Assembly: GCA_029213105.1 (NCBI GenBank)
Contig: JARGNS010000008.1
Coordinates: 3,282-10,369 of the forward strand
Length of the DNA stretch: 7,088 bases
Source of the DNA: Planctomycetota bacterium
Lineage (GTDB): Bacteria; Planctomycetota; PLA2; JAEUHO01
Reading direction: 5' to 3'
A program made the position numbers and the translations under genes. Each line of letters opens with the position of its first letter. Position 1 is the first letter of the stretch. Of the stretch, positions 1 through 6,010 are shown one piece after another. The notes beneath the pieces are model-generated. The model searched no databases. It saw nothing but the letters and a program-made list of their open reading frames with translations, and had not been told where the DNA came from.

Positions 1-658
1 CGTAGATCTCCTCGGTCGCCCGACGCACAGCGTCCGCGTCGTTCCCTTGGCTGCTGACCTCGGCCCGAAAAGCCAACACCCGCCCATACAGGTCCCGCGT
101 GGAGGTCACGGCGCCCTTGGTCGAGCTCTGCGTCAGGCGCCGCAGCTCGTCCTCGAGAACCTGGGAGAGGAAGTGTTCGTGGCGCACGTCCAGTTCGCCA
201 TCGGCCCAGCCTCGACCGACGGCGACGAGGAGGGGGGCGATCTCCTCACTCAGCAGCTTGAGGTAGTCGTCCGCGTCCCAGCGGGCATCCAGCCAGGCGC
301 GAATCTCGTCCGCGCCGTAGGAGGCCACCCAGTCCAGCATCATGCGCGGGCCCTTGCCCAGGGCCTCGTCGGGCAGCGCCTCGGCGAGCAGGGCCGAGAG
401 GGCGTCGTCGTCCAGGCCCACCACAGCGCCTGCCCGATGCCCGTGGGCCAGCGCATCCGCCACGCGCCGCAGCCAGCGCACCTGATCGTCCGTGTACCGG
501 CGGTGGCCGCTCGGCAGGCGCACCGCGACGGGGCGCCCGTAGCGCTCCTCCCACATCCGCAGCGCCTGGGGCGTGAGTCCGGCCGCTTCGGCCGCGTCCC
601 CGATGGAGTGGAGCGTGGCCAGGTCGGTGGCGTCATGGGTGTGGGCGGACTTCTTCAT
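1..658 (-). CDS. MerR-family regulator of the CarH/LitR (B12 light sensor) class, 3' part missing
   Basis: This is a partial gene: 219 codons are visible from ATG at 658 and the frame is open to the window edge. Residues about 16-82 form a MerR winged helix-turn-helix, with the RMWEERYG stretch (34-41) and SGHRRYTDDQ (50-59) typical of the CarA/CarH/LitR branch. Residues about 88-175 match the helical cobalamin-binding cap. W151 is followed nine residues later by E161-H162, the W-x9-EH signature that packs against the adenosyl group in CarH. The Rossmann-type B12 domain with its cobalt-ligating His should lie beyond position 1. In characterised members, AdoCbl-bound protein represses in the dark and light breaks the complex. 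An in-frame TAA upstream (697-699 region) rules out a longer start. No Shine-Dalgarno is seen on this strand, so translation may be weak or near-leaderless. It diverges from the FAS1-SOUL gene and is next to a photolyase operon, which fits a light-response role. Direct control of these genes is inferred. Confidence 0.93.
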   Translation of the reverse strand, partial: MKKSAHTHDATDLATLHSIGDAAEAAGLTPQALRMWEERYGRPVAVRLPSGHRRYTDDQVRWLRRVADALAHGHRAGAVVGLDDDALSALLAEALPDEALGKGPRMMLDWVASYGADEIRAWLDARWDADDYLKLLSEEIAPLLVAVGRGWADGELDVRHEHFLSQVLEDELRRLTQSSTKGAVTSTRDLYGRVLAFRAEVSSQGNDADAVRRATEEIY

Positions 659-779
659 GCCCGGAGGATACGGCGGGATGGTGACATATTTGTTTTTTTA
701 TCTGCACAACGGCGACCTCGCTTCGAAACTGTGTAGGAATAATCTTTCACAATTCTGTGTATGGGCTAGCCTCTTCCCC
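659..779. promoter_or_regulatory. Divergent promoter region between the regulator and FAS1-SOUL genes
   Basis: These 121 bases hold no gene and are richer in A/T than the flanks, with a seven-T run near 692-698. CTGTGTA occurs twice in direct orientation (729-735 and 755-761), 26 bases apart. The first copy continues as CTGTGTAGGAAT (729-740), and exactly the same 12 bases precede the FAS1x2 gene at 5939-5950. The GGAA core resembles the -35 element of many ECF sigma promoters, but the repeat could equally be an operator for the adjacent MerR/CarH-type protein. A -10 element cannot be assigned with confidence on either strand. Confidence 0.6.
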
Positions 780-2033
780 ATGAAGCACATCGCCATCCCC
801 CTTTGCAGGCTCCTCCTCCGCGCCCTGGCGTTCGCCCCCGCGCCTGCGTCGGCCAGCGACGCCCATTTGCCCCGGGACCTGGTCTCGACGGCCGTGAACG
901 ACGGCCGCTTCGAGGTCCTCGCCGCGGCGCTCAATCAGGCCGATCTGGTCGACACCCTGCGCGGCAAGGGGCCGTTCACGGTGTTCGCGCCGACGGATGA
1001 GGCGTTTGCCGCGCTCCCCGCCAACGCGGTGGCCGACCTGCTCCGTCCGGAGAACAAGGCCGCCCTCCAGCGCGTGCTCACGGCCCACGTCGTCGCAGGG
1101 CGCGTCCCGGCCTCGGCCCTCCTGCCGGCCGCGGCGGTGAAGACGCTCTCCGGCGCCAGCTTCGACCTGGGCCTGCGCGTCGGCGGCGCCAACGTGATCC
1201 AGGCCGACGTGGCCTGCGCCAACGGGATCATTCATGTGATCGACGCGGTGCTGCTGCCTCCGGCCGAGACGAAAGAGGCCGTGGATGCGGTCGCGGTCAT
1301 CCACACGGCGATCGAGAAGGGCGCGCCCATCTTCAACGCCGGGGACCCGGCCGGCTGCGCCGCGATCTACCTTGCGGCGGCCAAGCGCCTCGTGGGTGCC
1401 GGGCGCGACACCTTGTCGGATCTCGCGCGCCGCGACATGGCCACCACGATCGAGCACGCACCGACCGACCCCACGAAGCTCGCATGGGCCTTGCGGGAGA
1501 CCTTCGACCGCACGCTCGAGGACCTGGCCTTCCAGCCCTCGATGGAGGCCCCCTTGCCGGTGGGCTTCCCCAAGCCGAAGGCGGGCGATGTGGGGCGTGT
1601 CGTCGTGAAGTCCTACCCCAAGTACCGCGCCGCGCGCGCCGAGGGCAGCCGTCAGAACGGTGGCTTCTGGACCCTGTTCCAGCACATCAAGAAGAACAAG
1701 GTCGAGATGACCGCGCCCGTCGAGATGACCATGGACAAGGACATGCGCATGGCGAACATGGCGTTCCTCTACGAGGCTCCTGACCAGGGCTCGGCCGGTA
1801 CCCAGGGGCGTGTCCAGGTGCTCGATCTCGATCGGATCGAGGTGCTGAGCATCGGCATGCGCGGGCGCCGTACGGACAGCGACCTCAAGACGGCGAAGGC
1901 CCTCGTCGAGAAGCGCCGCATGGAGTTGGGCCTCACGGCCGTCGGTCCGTGGCGCGTCTTCGGATACAACAGTCCGATGGTCGCAGCCGACAGGCAGTAC
2001 TGGGAACTCCAGGTGCCGGTCGAGAAGGAGTAG
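780..2033 (+). CDS. Secreted FAS1 (fasciclin) - SOUL heme-binding fusion protein
   Basis: The protein has 417 residues. Residues 1-26 are a Sec-type signal peptide (basic start, Leu/Ala core, Ala-Ser-Ala before the likely cut), so it should act in the periplasm or outside. Residues about 31-161 are a FAS1 domain: the H1 box GPFTVFAPTDEAF is at 64-76 and the H2 box NGIIHVIDAVLLP at 148-160. Residues about 165-255 are a helical linker that I cannot name. Residues about 265-415 are a SOUL/HBP domain, with VEMTAPVEM (308-316) and YNSP (396-399). SOUL proteins bind heme or tetrapyrroles in some cases, but binding is not proven by the sequence. ATG 780 was chosen because it begins the signal peptide and lies just after the promoter-like box at 729-740. 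There is no clear ribosome site before it. An in-frame ATG at 678 has GGAGG at 663-667 and would add 34 residues that hide the signal peptide. The barrel gene follows after two bases. Confidence 0.9.
   Translation: MKHIAIPLCRLLLRALAFAPAPASASDAHLPRDLVSTAVNDGRFEVLAAALNQADLVDTLRGKGPFTVFAPTDEAFAALPANAVADLLRPENKAALQRVLTAHVVAGRVPASALLPAAAVKTLSGASFDLGLRVGGANVIQADVACANGIIHVIDAVLLPPAETKEAVDAVAVIHTAIEKGAPIFNAGDPAGCAAIYLAAAKRLVGAGRDTLSDLARRDMATTIEHAPTDPTKLAWALRETFDRTLEDLAFQPSMEAPLPVGFPKPKAGDVGRVVVKSYPKYRAARAEGSRQNGGFWTLFQHIKKNKVEMTAPVEMTMDKDMRMANMAFLYEAPDQGSAGTQGRVQVLDLDRIEVLSIGMRGRRTDSDLKTAKALVEKRRMELGLTAVGPWRVFGYNSPMVAADRQYWELQVPVEKE
2025..2030 (+). promoter_or_regulatory. Ribosome binding site inside the end of the FAS1-SOUL gene
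   Basis: AAGGAG lies in the last codons of FAS1-SOUL and ends five bases before the ATG at 2036. The stop codon TAG (2031-2033) lies between the two. The arrangement fixes the downstream start and suggests translational coupling. Confidence 0.75.
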
Positions 2034-2035
2034 CC

Positions 2036-2227
2036 ATGCTCAGGCGCCACGCCGTTTCGCTCATCGTACTGATCGTCCTCGGGGCGGCCTGGCTTGCCGC
2101 CGCGCCCGTGGCTTCGGCCGACACAGCGAACGGCACGGCGCTCGACGAGGCTTCCAGCCGACCGTTGCTCCCGAGTGAGGTCGCGCCCGTGCGCTGGCGG
2201 ACGACTCCGCGCCACCAGCGCCTGTGA
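2036..2227 (+). CDS. N-terminal fragment of the barrel gene (signal peptide piece, 63 residues)
   Basis: This is the open part before the TGA: a signal peptide (1-28) plus 35 residues of low-complexity linker ending HQRL. It is translated from a good AAGGAG site right behind FAS1-SOUL. On its own it would release a short secreted peptide with no recognisable domain. It is best treated as the front of the interrupted gene, not as a separate gene. Confidence 0.5.
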   Translation: MLRRHAVSLIVLIVLGAAWLAAAPVASADTANGTALDEASSRPLLPSEVAPVRWRTTPRHQRL

Positions 2228-2260
2228 CGCCGTTTCTCGGTCGAACTCGAGCTGGGGCCG

Positions 2261-2905
2261 GTGTGGCAGACGCGCAACGATGTGGCGGTCCCCGGCAACA
2301 CGGGGACACGCTTCGCACTCGATGATGTGACCGGGGCCGGCCCGTTTGCGGGCGGCCGCATCACCTTCGACTGGCGGGTATCCGGCCGCCACAACATCCG
2401 CGCGCTCATCGCGCCGCTCGAGATCAATGAAACGGGTGTTCTCGCCGAGCCCGTCTCCTTTGCCGGTGAGACCTATGCGGCCGGCGTCGCCACGAAGGCG
2501 ACCTACAAGTTCAACTCCTATCGCATCGGCTATCGCTACGAGCTGTTCTGCAAGCCGTGTTGGTCGGTGTTCGTCGGCGCCACGCTCAAGGTCCGCGACG
2601 CCAACATCGAGCTGCGTCAGGGGGCCACGACCTCGCGCAAGACCGACCTCGGGATCGTTCCCCTGCTGCATGTCGATGCCGAGTGGCGCTTTCGCCCGGG
2701 CTGGCGTCTGGTTGCCGACGTGGACGCTGCGGCCGCGCCGCAGGGCCGGGCCATCGACTTCGCCTTGAAGGTCCATCGTGACTTCAGCTCACGCTGGAGC
2801 GTAGGCGTGGGCTACCGCACCATCGAAGGCGGGGCCGACAACGACAAGGTCTACACCTTCGCCTGGCTGCACCAGGCCCTGGTGTCCGTCAGCTACCGGT
2901 TCTAG
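2261..2905 (+). CDS. C-terminal barrel fragment (214 residues) as a gene finder would call it
   Basis: The open frame after the TGA can only start at GTG 2261, which lies in the middle of what looks like the first strand (GPVWQTRND). It has no signal peptide. It holds nearly the whole predicted barrel, including a Cys-Lys-Pro-Cys at about residues 97-100 of this fragment and the C-terminal aromatic signature. Without a signal peptide it could not reach the outer membrane, so this start is unlikely to be biologically meaningful. Its last 17 bases overlap the end of the convergent SDR gene. Confidence 0.55.
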   Translation: MWQTRNDVAVPGNTGTRFALDDVTGAGPFAGGRITFDWRVSGRHNIRALIAPLEINETGVLAEPVSFAGETYAAGVATKATYKFNSYRIGYRYELFCKPCWSVFVGATLKVRDANIELRQGATTSRKTDLGIVPLLHVDAEWRFRPGWRLVADVDAAAAPQGRAIDFALKVHRDFSSRWSVGVGYRTIEGGADNDKVYTFAWLHQALVSVSYRF

Positions 2906-4382
2906 CGGCCTCGGCGCTTGCGTGCTCCTCGAGGGCGCGCCGCGCGATGCCGGCGAGCATGCCCGAGAAGATCCAGGCATGCAGCGGGAACACCGCCCAC
3001 CAGTAGAGCCGTCCGAGAACGCCGCGCGCATCGAAGATGGCGGTCTGGTGAATCCGGGAGCCCTCGCCTTCCGGCTCGACCTGGTACTCCAGCCACGCCT
3101 TGCCGGGGAGCTTCATCTCCGCACGCAGGACCAGGCGGCGATCGGGTTCCAGCGCCTCGACGCGCCAGAAGTCCAGCGGCTCTCCGACACGGAGATGATC
3201 CGGGTCACGACGTCCCCGTCGCAGGCCTACGCCTCCGACGAGGAGGTCGATGAAGCCGCGAACGCGCCAGAGCCAGGTGCCGCAGTACCACCCGCGCGTG
3301 CCCCCGATCTTGCGGATCGGGGCGAACGCGGCGTGTGCCGAAGCGGCCACGACCAGCGAGCGTTGATCCAGGAACCGCGTACCGCTCTTGGGCGCCGCCT
3401 GGCGGACGTGCTGGCCCCCTGCGGAGACGGCGTCGCACCAGCGGGTCTGTGCGACCGAGGCGTCTTCCGCTTCCAGTACCTGCGCCATGGCCGCATCGAG
3501 GCCGAGCGGCTCGATCTCGGGGACCGCGGTCCGCGCCGCGTCGGACTGCACCACCGTGGGGTTCCGGATGCTGCCGATCAGCTTGCGCCCGCCGCGTGCG
3601 TACAGGGGCGTGATCAGCCCCAGCCACAAGCTGGACAGGTGGGGGGTGAGGAACGGCACTCCGATCATCCAGCGCCGCAGCCCGCGCTGCTTGGCGTAGG
3701 CGTTCATCAGGTCCCCGTACGTGCAGCGGTCGGCGCCGCCGATCTCGAAGACCTGCGACTGCGTCTGGGGCAGGTCGAGGGCTGCAACGAGGTAGGCGAG
3801 GACGTCCGTGATCAGGATCGGCTGAGCCTCCACGCGCACCCAGCGCGGTGTGATCATGATCGGCAGGCGTTCGACGAGGGCGCGGATGAGTTCGAACGAG
3901 AGGCTGCCCGTGCCCAGGATGATGGAGGCGCGCAGTTCCAGGACGGTCGAGCCCGAGTCCTTCAGGAGGCGACCGACCTCATGGCGACTGCGCAGGTGCG
4001 GGGAGAGCGACTCCGACTCGTCGCCGAGCCCGCCCAGGTAGATGATGCGCTTGACCCCTGCGACCTTGGCGGCCTGCGCGAAGTTCGTCGCAGCCTGCTG
4101 ATCAAGTGCTTCGAAGTCGGGGCCCGAGCCCATCGCATGGACCATGTAGTAGGCCACCTCGACACCTTCGAGAGCCGCCCGCAACGAACCCGGGTCGAGC
4201 AAGTCGCCTTGGACGAACTCGACACGTTCGGTGCCCTGCCCTTCGAACTCCTCGAGTCGGCGCACAAGGCACCGGATGCGCAGGCCTTTGTCCTTGAGCC
4301 GCGACAGCAGTCGGCCGCCGACATACCCGGTTGCTCCCGTGAGCAGGACCGTTGCATCACCAGCTGGGGAAGCGGAGTTCAT
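2889..4382 (-). CDS. SDR-family NAD(P)-binding protein with C-terminal DUF2867 (YbjT-like)
   Basis: The protein has 497 residues, close to the length of E. coli YbjT, which has the same two-part layout. Residues about 11-300 are an atypical/extended SDR Rossmann domain with the dinucleotide motif TGATGYVGG (15-23), VQGDLLDPGSL (57-67) and YYMVHAMGSG (78-87). The canonical YxxxK catalytic pair is not obvious, as in many NmrA/YbjT-type members, so enzyme activity is uncertain. Residues about 360-480 match DUF2867, with the Trp-rich GTRGWYCGTWLWRVRGFID (361-379) and a hydrophobic stretch GRLYWWAVFPLHAWIFSGML (457-476) that may touch the membrane. The substrate is unknown. ATG 4382 overlaps the photolyase stop as ATGA (4379-4382), so the gene is the second in a phr-SDR operon and is probably translated by coupling. 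SDR genes of this kind are often found beside photolyases. The 3' end overlaps the convergent barrel gene by 17 bases (2889-2905). Confidence 0.9.
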   Translation of the reverse strand: MNSASPAGDATVLLTGATGYVGGRLLSRLKDKGLRIRCLVRRLEEFEGQGTERVEFVQGDLLDPGSLRAALEGVEVAYYMVHAMGSGPDFEALDQQAATNFAQAAKVAGVKRIIYLGGLGDESESLSPHLRSRHEVGRLLKDSGSTVLELRASIILGTGSLSFELIRALVERLPIMITPRWVRVEAQPILITDVLAYLVAALDLPQTQSQVFEIGGADRCTYGDLMNAYAKQRGLRRWMIGVPFLTPHLSSLWLGLITPLYARGGRKLIGSIRNPTVVQSDAARTAVPEIEPLGLDAAMAQVLEAEDASVAQTRWCDAVSAGGQHVRQAAPKSGTRFLDQRSLVVAASAHAAFAPIRKIGGTRGWYCGTWLWRVRGFIDLLVGGVGLRRGRRDPDHLRVGEPLDFWRVEALEPDRRLVLRAEMKLPGKAWLEYQVEPEGEGSRIHQTAIFDARGVLGRLYWWAVFPLHAWIFSGMLAGIARRALEEHASAEAARTGS

Positions 4383-5890
4383 CGTGCATTCCCAACCGGC
4401 TTGCTGCCCGCCGCCGTGAAGCGGGTCAGGTAGCTGCCGAGCTTCAGTTTCTTGCGCGCTTGGTCCGAGCTCATGTAGCGCACGGTACCGAAGATCGGGC
4501 GCTCGGGACCCCAGGCGCGGTCATTTCGACCCAGGCACCACAGAATCCCCGCATACGAATTGGGATCTCGGCCATCGAGGGCGTACTTGTCGTTGAGGTG
4601 GATCATCGTCGCCAGGGCTTCATCGGGCGAGCGCGACCACTCGAGGATCTTCTTCCCCCAGAGCATGCGCAGGTAGTTGTGGATCGTGCCCTGTGCTCGT
4701 AGTTGGTGCTGTGCGGCATTCCAGATCGCGTCGTGGGTCGCGCCCTGCTCCAGTTCCTCCGGGGCGTAGGTGTAGGGGCGCGGATCCAGTGCATGGGTGT
4801 GCAGCGTGCGCAGGGCCCACGCCGGAAGCGAGGCCATCGACGCGTAGGTCTCGGGTAGGTGCACGCATGTGTTGATGGCGAGCTCCCGCCAGGTCACGAC
4901 CTGATCGAGGAACGCCTCGGCCTCGGGGGCCATGCCCCACCAGCCGGCTCGCTTGCCACGCACCACGGTGTCCAGGTCATCCGGCGTCCAGCCTTCGCGT
5001 GCCACGACGGCCTGGAAGACCTCGTGCGACCCGACATGCCCGAAGTGCAGGTACGGCGAGAGCCCGCTCTCGCACTCCTCGCCCGGGTGGTTGCGGTCGT
5101 CCTGGTAGTGCTCGAGGCCCTGCGCCAGGAAGTGCGTGAGTCGCGCCCGGGCCTCGCGCGAGCCACCGCGGGTCGCGGCGACGGCACCCACCGTGTGGTC
5201 GATCGGGAGCGTGGCGAGGAGCGCGGTGGGGTCGGAGGACGGGTCCGCTCGCAACTCGGGCCAGCGCGTGAGGATGGAGCGTGCGACGACCGCCCGCGGC
5301 ATGGAGCGGAGTCGCCGCAGCGGATGGTCGCGCGGCATGCTGGCGAGGTGCGCGGGCAGTTCGTGCTGGAGGTGGCGGCGGAAGGCGTAGGCCGTCGTGA
5401 ACACCTTGGGCGTGCCTCGCATGGGGAGCAGGCCGCACGAGTCGACCTGCTCGAGTCGCACCGCGAGGTGGGGGCGGAGGCGCGCTGCGAGGTCCCCCAG
5501 CGGGTGGGCGGGGTGATCGTCGGTCACGACGACGGCGGCATGCCGCGCGAGTGCCTTCACGAGGCCCCGCCCCGCGCCGGCCCGGGGCTCGACGTAGCGC
5601 AGGTAGCGCACGCCGTGGCGCAGGCAGGCCGCCGCGTTGTCCTTCATGCCGTCGAGGACGAACCGGTGCAGGCGGTCGCTGGCGTGCTCGTAGTCCACCG
5701 CGAGGGCCTCGAGGACGAGCAGGGGGCGGCCCAGATGCCGTGCCCAGTCGACCGCGCGCTCGAGGGCGAAGTTGGCTCGGGTGCGCCGCTGGGCCGTCAT
5801 CCAGTAGAGGACGTAGCGCGCCGAGGCTTGGACCGGCTGCTCGGGGTTGGCCGTAACTCGTTCATTCAGGGGCAGTTGGGAGGGGGTCAC
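4379..5890 (-). CDS. phr: Class II deoxyribodipyrimidine (CPD) photolyase
   Basis: The protein has 503 residues. It uses FADH- and blue/near-UV light to split cyclobutane pyrimidine dimers in DNA. The N-terminal antenna-domain fold starts at about residue 25 with YVLYWMTAQRRTRANFALE, the class II pattern. The catalytic FAD domain carries RNHPG (266-270), SGLSPYLHFG (275-284) and TWRELAIN (333-340). It also has ATHDAIWNAAQ (384-394), RMLWGKKILEWS (408-419) and LNDKYALDGRDPNSYAGILW (432-451). W390, W411 and W418 sit at the spacing of the class II electron-transfer tryptophans (W360, W381 and W388 in Methanosarcina mazei), so photoreduction should be intact. The start is GTG at 5890, with GGAG at 5898-5901 seven bases upstream; no other in-frame start fits better. 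It is first in an operon with the SDR gene (ATGA overlap). Its minus-strand upstream region contains a TAGGAA box like those of the FAS1 genes. About 24 residues precede the conserved fold. Confidence 0.96.
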   Translation of the reverse strand: MTPSQLPLNERVTANPEQPVQASARYVLYWMTAQRRTRANFALERAVDWARHLGRPLLVLEALAVDYEHASDRLHRFVLDGMKDNAAACLRHGVRYLRYVEPRAGAGRGLVKALARHAAVVVTDDHPAHPLGDLAARLRPHLAVRLEQVDSCGLLPMRGTPKVFTTAYAFRRHLQHELPAHLASMPRDHPLRRLRSMPRAVVARSILTRWPELRADPSSDPTALLATLPIDHTVGAVAATRGGSREARARLTHFLAQGLEHYQDDRNHPGEECESGLSPYLHFGHVGSHEVFQAVVAREGWTPDDLDTVVRGKRAGWWGMAPEAEAFLDQVVTWRELAINTCVHLPETYASMASLPAWALRTLHTHALDPRPYTYAPEELEQGATHDAIWNAAQHQLRAQGTIHNYLRMLWGKKILEWSRSPDEALATMIHLNDKYALDGRDPNSYAGILWCLGRNDRAWGPERPIFGTVRYMSSDQARKKLKLGSYLTRFTAAGSKPVGNAR

Positions 5891-5897
5891 GCCTGGG

Positions 5898-5901
5898 CTC
5901 C
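5898..5901 (-). promoter_or_regulatory. Ribosome binding site of phr
   Basis: GGAG on the minus strand lies seven bases before the GTG at 5890 and supports this start for the photolyase. Confidence 0.6.
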
Positions 5902-5906
5902 GCGGG

Positions 5907-5924
5907 CGGGGCCGTGGGGCCCCG
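5907..5924. repeat. GC-rich hairpin in the likely 5' leader of phr
   Basis: A seven-base-pair stem (CGGGGCC pairing with GGCCCCG, four-base loop) lies between the phr box and its ribosome site. Neither strand has a T run after it in the right place, so it is not an ordinary terminator. It could slow translation of phr or be a chance feature of GC-rich DNA. Confidence 0.4.
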
Positions 5925-6000
5925 TTCAGAAAAACGATCTGTGTAGGAATTTATCTGGACAGCGCTAATTGAGAAGGTAATTTCCTAAACATCAATCAAC

Positions 6001-6005
6001 AGGAG
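6001..6005 (+). promoter_or_regulatory. Ribosome binding site of FAS1x2
   Basis: AGGAG ends five bases before ATG 6011. It is the clearest ribosome site of the plus-strand genes here, and it fixes the start. Confidence 0.85.
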
Positions 6006-6010
6006 TTCCC

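Larger units (their letters stand above)
2036..2905 (+). pseudogene. Outer-membrane beta-barrel protein gene interrupted by an in-frame TGA
   Basis: One continuous frame of 290 codons is broken only by TGA at 2225-2227 (codon 64). Before the stop, residues 1-28 are a clear signal peptide (MLRR, a Leu/Ile/Val core, then VASA before Asp29). After it, the frame continues at once with RRFSVELELGPVWQTRNDV and then alternating polar/hydrophobic strands, such as YKFNSYRIGYRYELF and LVADVDAAAA, to a terminal SVSYRF. A final aromatic residue is typical of barrels inserted by the BAM complex. The size and strand pattern suggest about eight strands. I recognise the general type but no named family. The gene is coupled to FAS1-SOUL. 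The break is a single-codon substitution (for example CGA or TGG to TGA), not a frameshift, because both halves share the frame. It may be a real nonsense mutation or a sequencing error. If real, neither piece alone would make an exported barrel. Confidence 0.72.
5891..6010. promoter_or_regulatory. Divergent promoter region between phr and FAS1x2
   Basis: This 120-base region separates the two divergent genes; its right two thirds are AT-rich. On the plus strand CTGTGTAGGAAT (5939-5950) repeats the box upstream of FAS1-SOUL exactly. On the minus strand a similar box reads TAGGAAATTACC (5987-5976). The two form an imperfect inverted repeat (5944-5955 and 5976-5987) spanning 44 bases, with AGCGCT (5961-5966) between them. 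The arrangement suits one regulator or sigma factor serving both directions. No sigma-70 -35/-10 pair stands out. Confidence 0.6.

Noticed and set aside
47..736. A 229-codon open frame on the plus strand at the left edge
   Set aside because: It is opposite the MerR/CarH-type gene, whose HTH and W-x9-EH motifs are unmistakable; the plus-strand product has no features.
747..1685. A 312-codon open frame on the minus strand opposite FAS1-SOUL
   Set aside because: It is antisense to strongly conserved FAS1 and SOUL motifs, and the product is low in complexity.
2225..2227. TGA as a selenocysteine codon or a reassigned sense codon
   Set aside because: The other genes run full length with standard stops and use TGG for Trp, and no reason for selenocysteine in a barrel linker is seen; mutation or sequence error is simpler.
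2922..4433. A 503-codon open frame on the plus strand opposite the SDR gene
   Set aside because: It is antisense to a clearly recognisable SDR/DUF2867 protein; long antisense frames are expected in GC-rich coding DNA, and the product shows no domain.
4379..5890. Class I photolyase (PhrB) or cryptochrome
   Set aside because: The WNAAQ, WGKKILEW and DGRDPNSY motifs and the Trp spacing are those of class II CPD photolyases.
5907..5924. Intrinsic terminator
   Set aside because: There is no T run after the stem on either strand, and the stem lies upstream of phr rather than after a gene.
4859..5968. A 369-codon open frame on the plus strand opposite the photolyase
   Set aside because: It is a shadow of the photolyase gene and runs through the phr promoter region; the translation is Arg/Gly/Val-rich without motifs.
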